Source: DASUPK01 sp035456265 (lineage in GTDB: Bacteria; Actinomycetota; Thermoleophilia; Solirubrobacterales; 70-9). From it: DNA of 64,000 nt. Below the pieces are notes generated by a model. That model had not been told where the DNA came from and searched no databases. It saw only the letters and a program-made list of their open reading frames with translations. Below, piece after piece: positions 8,894 through 18,576 of the stretch; positions within the stretch are counted from its first letter, which is position 1, and each line of letters opens with the position of its first letter. The position numbers were made by a program, and so were the translations under genes. The stretch covers positions 1-64,000 of the forward strand of contig DATIDP010000033.1 in assembly GCA_035456265.1 (NCBI GenBank). Reading direction: 5' to 3'.

Positions 8894-9286
8894 CTAGGAG
8901 ACCTGAATCTCGGCCTCCGCGTTGCGAATCACCTGGTTCTCCCCCTGCGCGGCGACGGTGTCGACGATGACACGGTCGCCGTCCGCTTCCCTGACCGTGC
9001 CGCTGACGACCAGCTCCTGCTCGGGGAAGCCCATTCCCCTGAACTGCACCGAGAGGCGCTTCAGCGCACGGGGATCGCCGTCCGCGACCTGGGCGTTGCC
9101 GCGGGCGACCTGGGCCATCATCCAGAGCCCGTGCAGGATGTTGCCCGGCAGTCCCACCTGCCGGGCGAACTCCGGGTCGATGTGGATCGGGTTGAAGTCT
9201 CCGGAGGCGCCCGCGTAGCGGTGCGGCAGGTACTTGTCCGGCGTCACCCTGAGCTCGGGGATGGAGTCGCCCGGCGAGAGGTTCAT
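8894..9286 (-). CDS. MaoC-like (R)-hydroxyacyl dehydratase, HadB-like
   Basis: Single hot-dog-fold dehydratase of 130 aa. The MaoC hydratase signature is YAGASGDFNPIHIDPEFARQ at about 24-43, containing the catalytic Asp and His. It probably dehydrates 3-hydroxyacyl-ACP/CoA together with the adjacent upstream gene, as in the HadA/HadB heterodimers of type II fatty-acid synthesis. That is an inference from the pair. It lies immediately upstream of hrcA (24 bases) and is separated from its partner by one hairpin-repeat copy. Confidence 0.85.
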   Translation of the reverse strand: MNLSPGDSIPELRVTPDKYLPHRYAGASGDFNPIHIDPEFARQVGLPGNILHGLWMMAQVARGNAQVADGDPRALKRLSVQFRGMGFPEQELVVSGTVREADGDRVIVDTVAAQGENQVIRNAEAEIQVS

Positions 9287-9331
9287 GCGAAGGGCCCCGG
9301 CAGGCGAAGCCGAGCAGAAACCCGTTTCATG
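9287..9331 (+). repeat. Hairpin repeat, copy 1 (degenerate)
   Basis: A degenerate member of the dispersed hairpin family, lying exactly between the two dehydratase genes. It keeps GGCGAAGCCGAG and AAACCCGTTTCATG, but the left arm is eroded. Its right edge overlaps the TGA stop of the upstream dehydratase gene. Plus-strand orientation, opposite to local transcription. Confidence 0.55.
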
Positions 9332-9770
9332 AAACCCCCCTCACGATGTTGGTCCAGGTCCCCTTCACGGTCTGCGCTCCATTCTGGTTGGTGGACACCG
9401 TCTCGAAGACGTATAAGCCCTTGCCGTCCTTCTCGTAGATCTCCCGGCAGCTGGCGGTCGTGGAGATCACGTCCCCGTCGCAGACCGGCTCGTCCCACTC
9501 GAACTGCTGGGAGCCGTGCAGCATCGCTGCGAGGTTGATGCCGATCTCGGGATCGAGGATCGCCGGCCCCATCGCGCGGGCGCTGTAGACGACGCAGAAC
9601 ATCGGCGGCGCAACCAGGTCGCGGAAGCCGGCCGACTTGGCGGCGTCGTGATCGCGGTGCACCGGGTTGGCAGCCCCGATGGCGTCCGCGAACTCGCGGA
9701 TCTTCTCCGCCCCGACCTCGTAGGTGGCCGGATCCCACTGCTTCCCTATCGCGTCCGTCCTCACCGGCAT
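9327..9770 (-). CDS. MaoC-fold N-terminal dehydratase, HadA-like
   Basis: Dehydratase of the FAS1-type/MaoC N-terminal family, 147 aa from ATG 9770. Sequence features are YEVGAEKIREFADAIGAANP, AAKSAGFRDLVAPPMF and FEWDEPVCDGDVIS, the last matching the N-terminal hot-dog of HadA-type proteins. These usually lack the full catalytic pair and form heterodimers with a catalytic MaoC subunit, here the next gene. The frame is open further upstream, but that part reads as antisense of the divergent gene, so the ATG at 9770 is preferred. Confidence 0.82.
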   Translation of the reverse strand: MPVRTDAIGKQWDPATYEVGAEKIREFADAIGAANPVHRDHDAAKSAGFRDLVAPPMFCVVYSARAMGPAILDPEIGINLAAMLHGSQQFEWDEPVCDGDVISTTASCREIYEKDGKGLYVFETVSTNQNGAQTVKGTWTNIVRGVS

Positions 9771-9827
9771 TCGGCGGCGGATTCTAGGTGTGGCGCCGAG
9801 CCCGAGGCTTTCTCGGCGCGGGGCTAG

Positions 9828-9883
9828 GGTAGGTGTCGAGTGTCTTCGCTCCGAAGGTAGGTATCGAGTGTCTCCGTTCCTGA
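9828..9883 (+). repeat. Two tandem 28-bp direct repeats upstream of a divergent gene
   Basis: Two adjacent units start at 9828 and 9856. Each begins GGTAGGT(G/A)TCGAGTGTCT and they match at 23 of 28 positions. They lie in the divergent region between the HadA-like gene and the membrane/USP-like gene. Tandem sites with a 28-base period could be an operator array. A GTG (9868) inside the second unit is an alternative start for the downstream gene. Confidence 0.7.
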
Positions 9884-9906
9884 CCACCCGGGATCCGCAG
9901 GGCGGC

Positions 9907-10500
9907 ATGCGCTTCCGTCCCTTCGCCATTCCGCTGATCATCGCCGTGATCTGCGCCTCCGTCGCCGCCGCGATGTCGCTCTCCAGCACCGAGCTGGGAG
10001 CGGGCATCGGGATGGCGGTCGGCGCGGTGGCGGCAAGCTCCCTGATCGTCTTCGCGGCACGCGCGAAGCCGGACGGGACGCTGGAAGTCGCCCCCAGCGA
10101 CGACTCCGGGCACCGGGTCCTGGTCATCGCCGTCGCCGAGGCCACCCCGGCGGCCGCGCAGCGGATCGCGGACATCACCGGATCCCCCGCCGACGTGCGC
10201 CTCCTCGTCCCGGTCCCCAGTCACCGCCTCGACCGCTGGCTCTCGGCCGAGGACGACGCCCGGCACGAGGCGGAGGCACGCCTCGCCCGCTCGGCGGGGG
10301 TCCTCGTGGCGGCCGGACTGCCTGTCAGCGGATCGATCGGCGACCACGATCCCGCCCAGGCCCTCGAGGACGAGCTCCGGGGCTATGCGGCGGACGAGGT
10401 GGTGCTGCTCACGGATGGCGACAAGGACCCCCTGGGCAAGGTCGAGTCTCGGCTCGGCCTGCCCCTGCGCAGGGTGGCTGCGAACCCCGACAGCGGATAA
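9907..10500 (+). CDS. Membrane protein with universal-stress-like cytoplasmic domain
   Basis: Unknown function. From ATG 9907 (197 aa) there are two N-terminal membrane helices (FAIPLIIAVICASVAAAMSL and GAGIGMAVGAVAASSLIVFAA) and then a soluble domain. That domain reads HRVLVIAVAEATPAAAQRIADI, SAGVLVAAGLPVSGSIGDHDP and YAADEVVLLTDG, an alternating strand/helix pattern resembling a universal stress (UspA) fold, but without a clear ATP-binding G-2x-G-9x-G motif. A GTG at 9868 would add 13 residues. The next gene starts 11 bases downstream, so the two are probably co-transcribed. Confidence 0.7.
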   Translation: MRFRPFAIPLIIAVICASVAAAMSLSSTELGAGIGMAVGAVAASSLIVFAARAKPDGTLEVAPSDDSGHRVLVIAVAEATPAAAQRIADITGSPADVRLLVPVPSHRLDRWLSAEDDARHEAEARLARSAGVLVAAGLPVSGSIGDHDPAQALEDELRGYAADEVVLLTDGDKDPLGKVESRLGLPLRRVAANPDSG

Positions 10501-10511
10501 GCTCGGGGCCC

Positions 10512-10994
10512 TTGCGGGCCCGTCTCGTCCTCATAGCCTCGCTGCTGCTAGTGCTGCTCGGAGCCGGATCGGCTCGGGCGGCGATCAGGATCTACGAGAA
10601 CTCCGAGGCCGCCACGTACCTCGGCGAGGTCCGGAAGGCCAAGTGCAAGGTGAAGGGCTCTGGCGCCAACCGCAGGTTCCACGCGGGCGCGCGGACGACG
10701 AACGGCGCCTACACGCTGGACGTCACGATCCTGGGCTTCCGGGGCTTCGGCAAGGAATACAACGTCCCCTACGGGCAGATCAGCACGACGGTGGACCTGG
10801 AGGGGGTCGGCTCCCCGGTTGATTACAGCAACGCCTATCCCTTCCCGGGCGGTCAACCTCCCGGCGGTGCGGGAGCGGTCGCCTTCCCGCCCAGCGGCAA
10901 GAAGTTCGGGCTCGGCGTCTACGCGCTTCCCAACCAGGACTATTCGCAGGGGGTCGCGCTGGCGGGCGGGGCGAAGTGCCGCTATCCGCGCTGA
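10512..10994 (+). CDS. Secreted protein of unknown function
   Basis: 160 residues beginning with a clear signal peptide (MRARLVLIASLLLVLLGAGS, then ARA as a likely cleavage site near residue 23). The mature part has two cysteines (in KAKCKVKG and AKCRYPR) that could form one disulphide. I do not recognise a family. The start is TTG at 10512, only 11 bases after the previous stop, so coupling is likely. It ends just before the convergent NTF2-like gene. Confidence 0.7.
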   Translation: MRARLVLIASLLLVLLGAGSARAAIRIYENSEAATYLGEVRKAKCKVKGSGANRRFHAGARTTNGAYTLDVTILGFRGFGKEYNVPYGQISTTVDLEGVGSPVDYSNAYPFPGGQPPGGAGAVAFPPSGKKFGLGVYALPNQDYSQGVALAGGAKCRYPR

Positions 10995-11004
10995 CGCGCG
11001 CGAA

Positions 11005-11410
11005 CTAGGGCTTCGTCTCCCGCCGTAGGGCGATCTCACGAGCCTCCTCCGGCGTCGGCAGCATCGCCAGATAGCTGCACAGCCCGTCATCGTCGACATC
11101 GAAGAGAAAGGCGAGCTCCATGCTCACCTCGATGCCGCCGCGGCCTCGACCCTCCTGGTGGACGGTCGTGACCACATGGCGCTCGCCGACCGGGCTGTTG
11201 TCGGTGACCTCCGCGCTGATCTCCTCCCACGCGTCGGTCCAGCGGGTGATCCATGAGACGAATCCGTCGTGGCCGGAGTACTGGCCCGCGTTCGCCATCT
11301 CGGGAGAGGCGTAGACCTCGACGTCCTCCGAGAGCGCGGCGAGCATCCTCGGCATGTCCCCCTCGTTGAACGCCTCCATGCCGCCTTGGGCGAGCGCGAC
11401 GCGCTGCTCC

Positions 11411-11421
<11 letters not shown>
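11005..11421 (-). CDS. SnoaL/NTF2-like protein
   Basis: 138-residue cone-shaped NTF2-fold protein. It shows the characteristic opening helix and strand (ALAQGGMEAFNEGDMPRMLAALSEDVEVY), GHDGFVSWITRWTDAWEEI and a VVTTVHQEGRGRGG strand. This family includes isomerases, cyclases and many non-enzymatic pockets, so the substrate cannot be named. The start overlaps the end of lepA by 11 bases, making it the last gene of that transcript. Confidence 0.75.
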
Positions 11422-13213
<1,792 letters not shown>

Positions 13214-13248
13214 GTGGGGAGAGGAAGGGTAGGCGGCAGGGACGCGAG

Positions 13249-13833
13249 CTACGGATTGCGCAGCTCGCGATCGCCGATCCCCATGGCGACGACGCCGACG
13301 GGGCCCTCGACGACCCTGACGGGGAGCTCGGCGCCGCCAAGACGTCGCTCGAGCGCCCCACTGTCGCCGGCCACCTCGACCCACGTGATTCCGCCCGCCT
13401 CTCCCCCGTCTCCGGGGTCGCGGATGCCCTCGTCGCGTTCGATGAAGAAGGGGAGCACCGGGTCGGGTAGCGCCTGCTCGACACCGACCAGGCGGGCGGT
13501 CATGCCCTGCCGGGAGACGGTGGTGATCGGGAGATCGAGGCTGTCGGCGATACGGGCGACGTCCTCGACCGCGACGGCCCAGGCGAAGAGCCCGTCCCCA
13601 TGCTCGCCCAGCCGTGCCTGCAGAGCAGACCCGATGGGCGAGTCCGCGGCCTCGTCCGCGTCGGCCACCGCCATCAGCTCGAGGTAGCCGCCTCCCAGCG
13701 GCAGGATCCGGTTGTGCGTGCCGTGCCCCTCATGCCGGCCGCCGACGACCGCAGTCAGGCCGATCTCGGACTCGACCCTGGCGGCCGCCGCATCGAGCTC
13801 CCCGGTCGCGTAGATGACGTGGTCGATCCGCAT
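13249..13833 (-). CDS. Glyoxalase-like (VOC) domain protein
   Basis: 194-residue protein of the glyoxalase-like domain type. It opens MRIDHVIYATGELDAAAARV with HGTHNRILPLGGGYLELMAV downstream, the first metal-coordinating positions (H4 and E in YLELMAV) of a VOC fold. Substrate unknown. It lies upstream of lepA on the same strand (35 bases) and is divergent from the methyltransferase gene at 13870. Confidence 0.78.
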   Translation of the reverse strand: MRIDHVIYATGELDAAAARVESEIGLTAVVGGRHEGHGTHNRILPLGGGYLELMAVADADEAADSPIGSALQARLGEHGDGLFAWAVAVEDVARIADSLDLPITTVSRQGMTARLVGVEQALPDPVLPFFIERDEGIRDPGDGGEAGGITWVEVAGDSGALERRLGGAELPVRVVEGPVGVVAMGIGDRELRNP

Positions 13834-13855
13834 TCCTGCACGGTATCGGCGGGAC

Positions 13856-13861
13856 TAGAGT
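13856..13861 (+). promoter_or_regulatory. Candidate -10 element for a leaderless transcript
   Basis: TAGAGT (TAnnnT type) ends 8 bases before the GTG at 13870. This spacing is typical of leaderless mRNAs in high-GC actinobacteria. No Shine-Dalgarno sequence is seen before that GTG, which agrees with the idea. Confidence 0.45.
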
Positions 13862-13869
13862 GCTCCCAC

Positions 13870-14649
13870 GTGGAATGGGGACAGGGTAGATACGAGTACG
13901 TGGCCGCCCAGCTCCTGCCGACGGCCGAGGTGATGGTCGACACAGCCGCGATCGAGGAGGGTGAGCGCGTTGTGGACGTCGGCTGCGGGACGGGCAATGC
14001 GGCGCTGCTCGCCGCAGAGCGGGGCGCGAGGGTCACCGGAATCGACCCGGCGCAGCGGCTGCTGGACGTGGCCGCCGCCCAGGCCGCAGAGCGCGGACTG
14101 GATGCCAGATTCGAGCTGGGCGAGGCGGCCTCCATCCCCCTGCCGGACGACAGCGCGGACGTGGTGCTCTCCGTCTTCGCTGCGATCTTCGCTCCGGACC
14201 CGCAGGCGGCAGCTCGTGAGATGGCGCGTGTCCTGGCCCCTGGGGGCCGCATGCTGTTGTCGGCGTGGATCCCCGGCGGCGCGGTCTCCCAGGCCGTGCG
14301 CCGCACGCGCGAGACGGTCGCGGAGGTCCTCGGGCAGCCGCCGCCCACGCCGCCAGTCGCTTGGCATGAGGAGGCCGTGCTGCGGAAGCTGTTCGAGCCG
14401 TACGACCTCGCGGTCTCGCTGGAGGAGCACAGCATCTCGTTCACGGCGCCCTCTCCGGAGGAGTTCGTCGATCGTGAGTCCGAAAATCATCCGCTCTCGG
14501 TCGGTGCGCGGCCCGCCGTCGAGGAGGCGGGCAGGGCCGAGGAGCTGCGCGATGGGCTGGTGCGGATCTACCGGGATGCCAACGAGGATCCATCGACCTT
14601 CCGGGTGACGAGCCGCTACGTCGTCGCCGAGATCGAGGGCAGTCCGTAG
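13870..14649 (+). CDS. Class I SAM-dependent methyltransferase
   Basis: 259-residue methyltransferase of the UbiE/methyltransf_11 type. Motif I is VVDVGCGTGNAALLAAERGA (residues about 34-53), followed by the acidic GIDPA and the motif DVVLSVFAAIFAPDP. Substrate not deducible. The GTG at 13870 is chosen because it lies just downstream of a TAGAGT -10. The extended frame upstream is antisense to the glyoxalase-like gene. Its 3' end overlaps the convergent luciferase-domain gene by 34 bases. Confidence 0.85.
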   Translation: MEWGQGRYEYVAAQLLPTAEVMVDTAAIEEGERVVDVGCGTGNAALLAAERGARVTGIDPAQRLLDVAAAQAAERGLDARFELGEAASIPLPDDSADVVLSVFAAIFAPDPQAAAREMARVLAPGGRMLLSAWIPGGAVSQAVRRTRETVAEVLGQPPPTPPVAWHEEAVLRKLFEPYDLAVSLEEHSISFTAPSPEEFVDRESENHPLSVGARPAVEEAGRAEELRDGLVRIYRDANEDPSTFRVTSRYVVAEIEGSP

Positions 14650-14969
14650 CGGGCCACGATGCGGTCATAGTTGAGCCGCATCAGCTCGATCACCTCGCGC
14701 ACGTCCTCGTCCGTCTCGATCCGCCGCGCGGCCGGACCGGGCTTCCCGGGGAAGACCGGGTGGTCGACCACGCGGCCCTGCTCCTTGAGCTCGGTGCCGA
14801 TCTCCCCCCCGAAGCTGAAGTGGGCGGCGTGGTCGCCATGCAGGTGCCCGACCTCGTGCCCGTTGACGTAGAAGCCGAACTCGCCGCGCTTGCCGTAGCC
14901 CGACTCGACCCCGTCCCAGGACGTGACCTCCTCGGTGATCCGCTCGCTTGCTGATCTCGTCTGGCTCAT
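14616..14969 (-). CDS. Luciferase-domain (DUF5519-type) protein
   Basis: 117-residue protein matching the small family called luciferase-domain proteins. It has GFYVNGHEVGHLHGDHAAH, a histidine-rich segment, and VVDHPVFPGKPGPAARRIET. Function is not known; the name comes from distant similarity. ATG 14969 has a GAGG just upstream. It is divergent from soxR, and its promoter carries the SoxR-type operator described at 14998-15028, so it is probably the direct target of redox control. Confidence 0.75.
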   Translation of the reverse strand: MSQTRSASERITEEVTSWDGVESGYGKRGEFGFYVNGHEVGHLHGDHAAHFSFGGEIGTELKEQGRVVDHPVFPGKPGPAARRIETDEDVREVIELMRLNYDRIVARYGLPSISATT

Positions 14970-14997
14970 CGGGCCTCCTCGGGGTTGGATGGACAAA

Positions 14998-15028
14998 AAA
15001 CTACAAGCTCAAGTGAGCTTGAAGTCAA
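14998..15028 (-). promoter_or_regulatory. SoxR/MerR-type promoter-operator between soxR and its divergent neighbour
   Basis: Reading the minus strand, TTGACT (15028-15023) and TAGTTT (15003-14998) are separated by exactly 19 bases. This is the over-long spacer typical of MerR-family activated promoters. The spacer holds a perfect inverted repeat CAAGCTCA-AG-TGAGCTTG (15004-15021), which resembles the known SoxR box (CTCAAGTTAACTTGAG type). The promoter points at the luciferase-domain gene. Confidence 0.82.
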
Positions 15029-15054
15029 GTCACGAACCTGCTTTCCTCCGCGGA

Positions 15055-15504
15055 ATGACCGACCTGCTGACGATCGGTGAGGCGGCGAAGCGGAGCGGGG
15101 TCGCCGCCTCCGCCCTCCGCTTCTACGAGGACAAGCGCCTGATCAGCTCCGAGCGTGCCGGCTCGGGCCACCGCCGCTACCACCGCGCCGTGCTCCGGCG
15201 GATCGCATTCATCGTCTTCGCCCAGCGGATCGGATTGACACTCGAGGAGATCAGGGGGGAGCTCGACAAGCTGCCCGGCGACCACGCGCCCAATCGCAGG
15301 GACTGGTCCCGGCTCTCGGCGGGCTGGACCTCCCGGATCGACGAGCGGATCGCGGAGCTCGAGCGCCTGCGCGCCGGTCTCACGGAGTGCATCGGCTGCG
15401 GCTGCCTGTCGCTGGATCGCTGCCGGCTCGTCAACCCGGGCGACCGCGCCGGCCGGTCGGGACCCGGACCTCGCTATTGGGTCGGCGACCCCCGGCCCGC
15501 CTAG
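15055..15504 (+). CDS. soxR: Redox-sensitive transcriptional activator SoxR
   Basis: MerR-family regulator, 149 aa. It has the N-terminal helix-turn-helix LTIGEAAKRSGVAASALRFY, a dimerisation helix and the [2Fe-2S] cluster motif C-x2-C-x-C-x5-C at C112, C115, C117 and C123. SoxR senses redox-cycling compounds through this cluster and untwists promoters with long spacers. Actinobacterial SoxR proteins usually control a few oxidoreductases or transporters rather than soxS. Its intergenic region contains a matching operator (14998-15028). Confidence 0.95.
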   Translation: MTDLLTIGEAAKRSGVAASALRFYEDKRLISSERAGSGHRRYHRAVLRRIAFIVFAQRIGLTLEEIRGELDKLPGDHAPNRRDWSRLSAGWTSRIDERIAELERLRAGLTECIGCGCLSLDRCRLVNPGDRAGRSGPGPRYWVGDPRPA

Positions 15505-15529
15505 GGCCGATCCCCGGCGGGACAGGCCC

Positions 15530-17263
15530 TCAGATCCGGCGCAACAGGCGCATGATCTGGTCGGCCTCCGGCACGCGGAGCGCCAGCACCGCGCCGAAGT
15601 AGGTGGCGAAGCCGGCCGCCAGGGCGGCCCCGAGCGAGACGATCTGCGCGATCAGGCCGCGGCCGAGCGCCTGGTCCAGCCCGAACCAGACGACGTAGCT
15701 CACTCCAGCGAGCAGGGCGGCCGCGACCACCACGCGTAACGCGGTGTCGAAGAGGCGCGGCAGGTCGAGGCCGTGCAGCTGTCTTCGCAGGATCACCGCC
15801 TGGGCGACGACGCTCGAGATCGTGGCGATCACCGTGGCGGCGACCACGCCGCCGACGCCGAACGGCGAGTAGAACGCGAACGAGAAGATGATGTCCACGA
15901 CCAGGTTCGAGCCCGCGACGGCGGTCGGGACCCAGGGCCGCTGGAGGCTGAAGAAGGTGCGGGTGAGGAGCAGATAGAGGCCGTTGAAGGGCAGGGAGAA
16001 GGCGAACCAGAAGAGGGCCTGGGCGACCAGATCGGTCTGGGCTGCGTCGAACTCGCCACGTTGGTAGACGAGTCGCGTCATCGGCACGGAGAGCACGAGG
16101 ACTGCGGCCGCGGCTGGGATCAGCAGCAGGAGGATCTGGCGCATCCCGTTCGACATGGTCGCCCGGAGGTTGTCCCACTCCCGTCGCGCTGCGAACCGCG
16201 CCAGCGTCGGGAACGCCACGGTGGCCACCGCCACGGAGAAGATGCCCTGAGGCAGCATGTAGATGCGGAAGGCCTTGTCGATCGCCGCAGGAGCCTGGTC
16301 CGAGACGAGCGTGCCGACGATGCTGTTGAGCAGCAGGTCGAAGTTGATCAGCCCGAGGCTCAGGGTCACGGGCAGCATCAGCAGAAGCACGCGGCGCACG
16401 TCCGGCATCCGCCAGTTGATGTCCCGGGTGAAGCGGAACGGCGTGTTTCGGAGGTCCCAAGCCGGGATCGCGAGCTGAACCACCGTCCCCACGAGGACGC
16501 CGATCGCGTAGGCGTAGATCCGGTCGTTTCCGCTGAACGCCGGCTCGAGCAGGACGAGCACGAGGATGATCACCACGTTCCAGAAGAACGGGGAGATCGC
16601 GAAGGCGGCGAAGCGGTCGTAGCTGTTCAGCACTCCGACCACCATTCCCGTGGCGCCCAGCAGGATCAGGATCGGGAAGAGAATCTGCGAGAGCGTGACG
16701 GTGAGATCGAGGATCTCCCCGCTGAAGCCGGGGGCGAAGATCGGGACGATCAGGGGCGCCGCGAGGACGAAGAGCGCGGTGAGAGCACCGAGCACCAGCG
16801 TGACGAGGTAGATCAGGGTGGAGGCGAGCCGGAACGCCTCACGCTTGTTGCCCTTCTCCAGCTCCTCGGTGAAGACCGGGACGAAGGCGGCCTGGATGGC
16901 CGCGTCCGCAAACAGCGAACGGACCAGGTTGGGGACCTGGAAGGCGATCGTGAAGGCGGACATCGGCCCCGTGATGCCGAAGTAGCTCGCCGCGACGATC
17001 TCCCGCACGAGACCGGCGACGCGAGAGAACGCGGTAGCGATCGAGAAGAAGGCCGTCGAGCGTCCGAGCCGCCCCTGGCGCTCGTCGAACTCCGGCGGGA
17101 CGAACGGCGTGGTGGGAGTGGGCGCAGGGATCGCCATGAAGGTCGAGGTGTCCATGGAGACCGCCTCGTGGCGCTCCTCGATGCGCTCGGCCTCGCGATC
17201 CAGGGGGGGAAACTCGCGGGTCGACGGATCAAAGGGCTCGGGCCCTTGGCCCCTCTCGGTCAT
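15530..17263 (-). CDS. murJ: Lipid II flippase MurJ
   Basis: Integral membrane flippase of the MviN/MurJ family, 577 aa with about 14 predicted helices. The first helix is preceded by the conserved TAFSRVAGLVREIVAASYFG, and NLVRSLFADAAIQAAFVPVF follows, both MurJ hallmarks. The 60-residue cytoplasmic N-terminal extension is acidic and proline-rich and may be dispensable. It translocates lipid II for peptidoglycan synthesis, in keeping with the mre and murI genes here. Divergent from rpsT. Confidence 0.95.
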   Translation of the reverse strand: MTERGQGPEPFDPSTREFPPLDREAERIEERHEAVSMDTSTFMAIPAPTPTTPFVPPEFDERQGRLGRSTAFFSIATAFSRVAGLVREIVAASYFGITGPMSAFTIAFQVPNLVRSLFADAAIQAAFVPVFTEELEKGNKREAFRLASTLIYLVTLVLGALTALFVLAAPLIVPIFAPGFSGEILDLTVTLSQILFPILILLGATGMVVGVLNSYDRFAAFAISPFFWNVVIILVLVLLEPAFSGNDRIYAYAIGVLVGTVVQLAIPAWDLRNTPFRFTRDINWRMPDVRRVLLLMLPVTLSLGLINFDLLLNSIVGTLVSDQAPAAIDKAFRIYMLPQGIFSVAVATVAFPTLARFAARREWDNLRATMSNGMRQILLLLIPAAAAVLVLSVPMTRLVYQRGEFDAAQTDLVAQALFWFAFSLPFNGLYLLLTRTFFSLQRPWVPTAVAGSNLVVDIIFSFAFYSPFGVGGVVAATVIATISSVVAQAVILRRQLHGLDLPRLFDTALRVVVAAALLAGVSYVVWFGLDQALGRGLIAQIVSLGAALAAGFATYFGAVLALRVPEADQIMRLLRRI

Positions 17264-17295
17264 TGCTCTATTCTCTTCGCCGCCCCCGACGGGGG
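17246..17295 (+). promoter_or_regulatory. rpsT promoter and leader hairpin
   Basis: TTGGCC (17246-17251), a 17-base spacer and TATTCT (17269-17274) form a good sigma-70-like promoter. The short leader then contains CCCCC-GAC-GGGGG (17283-17295). Its G-rich right arm is the only ribosome-binding-like sequence before the ATG at 17303, so folding would hide the initiation region. Confidence 0.65.
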
Positions 17296-17302
17296 TCTTT
17301 TC

Positions 17303-17578
17303 ATGGCCAACATCGCCTCACAGAAGAAGCGGATTGCCCGCTCAGAGCGGGAGCGGCAGGAGAACCTGCGATTTCGCAGCTCGGTGAAGACCTACTTCCG
17401 CCGGCTCGAGGCCGCCGTTCAGTCGGGAGACGGGAACGCGGTCGCAAGCGAGCACAGGGCGCTCGTCTCCCGGATCGACAAGGCGGTCCAGAAGGGAGCC
17501 CTGCACCGCAACACCGGCGCCCGCAAGAAGTCCCGCGCCGCGAGCATCGCCGGCGCCGCTTCCCAGAGCCAGAGTTAG
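17303..17578 (+). CDS. rpsT: 30S ribosomal protein S20
   Basis: 91-residue basic 16S rRNA-binding protein. The start MANIASQKKRIARSERERQ and the segment SRIDKAVQKGALHRNTGARKKSR are diagnostic for S20. The frame is open upstream but that part is antisense to murJ, so ATG 17303 is used. Its stop overlaps the convergent holA stop by 4 bases. Confidence 0.97.
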   Translation: MANIASQKKRIARSERERQENLRFRSSVKTYFRRLEAAVQSGDGNAVASEHRALVSRIDKAVQKGALHRNTGARKKSRAASIAGAASQSQS

Positions 17579-18576
17579 CGGAGCGCCCACGCCAGCGGCT
17601 CGGTGTCGTCGGCCTCGAGGCCGATCGCCCGACGCAGGGTGAGGGTGAACGCGACCCGCTCCTCGTAGTCCGAGCCACCGCGCGACCAGAGCTCCAGGTC
17701 GGCGAGCGCACGAATCGCGGCGTCGAGGTCCTCCGGCGAGCGGCCCTTGACCTTGGAGACGAGCATCTTGGCGGCGTACGGATGCATCGATAGACCCTTG
17801 GCCACCTCGCTCGCCGGACGCCCCGCCTCGAGCTCGGTCGCCGCCTTCAGTGCCTGCCGCAGCCGCGGCGCAAGTGAGTAGACGATCCGTGGCAGCGCCT
17901 CGCCCTGTGAGACGAGCCGTTCCGCGACGCCAATCGTCTCTGCCTCGTCGCCGGCGACCACGGCATCGGCGAGCGTCCAGATCGCCTCCTCGGAGGTGTC
18001 GGAGATCATCGCCTCCAGGTCGTCGGTCGCGACCCTTCCCCCCTCCCCCGCCCAGAGCGCGAGACGCTCGAGCTCCGTCCGGAGGCGCATCGGGCGCGCG
18101 CCGAGGCGCTCCACGAGCAGCCTCGCGGCGGTCGGCTCGAGCTCGAAGCCGAGCTCGCGGGCGTCTGCGACGAGCTGCTTCGGGAGGTCCCGCGCGCGCG
18201 GCAGCTCGAACGAGAGGACATCTCCCCCGGCCTTTTCGACGGCCTTGGCGATTCCGGCGGGCGGCTTGCCGTGGGAGACGAGGGCGACGGTCGTCTCGGG
18301 CGGGATCCGGCCGAGTGCCTCGACGGCCTTCTCCGCATCGCCCTTGCCCCACCCCTCGACCCCGTCGACCAGCAGGTAGCGCCGGGAGGCGATCAGGGAG
18401 ATGTTGGCGAGGGAGCCCGTCACCGCCTCGATGTCCGGAGAGCGGCGGCCGTCGCCGGCCTCGAACGCCTCGAGCGCACCCGGGCCCCCCTCGCGCTCGG
18501 CGCGATCGCGCAGCCGGCCGCGAGCTCGGGCGATCTTCGACTCGTCGTCCCCGGCGATCAGATAGGCGGGCTTCAT
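17575..18576 (-). CDS. holA: DNA polymerase III subunit delta
   Basis: Clamp-loader delta subunit that opens the beta sliding clamp. From ATG 18576 it is 333 aa. It starts MKPAYLIAGDDESKIARARG and shows the AAA+-like domain followed by DVLSFELPRARDLPKQLVADA and RLGARPMRLRTELERLAL. The order rpsT/holA/comEC/comEA is common in bacteria and supports the call. The longer open frame upstream includes repeat sequence and is not used. Confidence 0.92.
   Translation of the reverse strand: MKPAYLIAGDDESKIARARGRLRDRAEREGGPGALEAFEAGDGRRSPDIEAVTGSLANISLIASRRYLLVDGVEGWGKGDAEKAVEALGRIPPETTVALVSHGKPPAGIAKAVEKAGGDVLSFELPRARDLPKQLVADARELGFELEPTAARLLVERLGARPMRLRTELERLALWAGEGGRVATDDLEAMISDTSEEAIWTLADAVVAGDEAETIGVAERLVSQGEALPRIVYSLAPRLRQALKAATELEAGRPASEVAKGLSMHPYAAKMLVSKVKGRSPEDLDAAIRALADLELWSRGGSDYEERVAFTLTLRRAIGLEADDTEPLAWALR

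Noticed and set aside
6851..9538. A very long open frame on the plus strand opposite hrcA, dnaJ and the dehydratase gene
   Set aside because: It is a mirror of high-GC codon bias on the minus strand. Its product is rich in Arg, Leu, Val, Asp and His without any domain, and the minus-strand genes are unmistakable.
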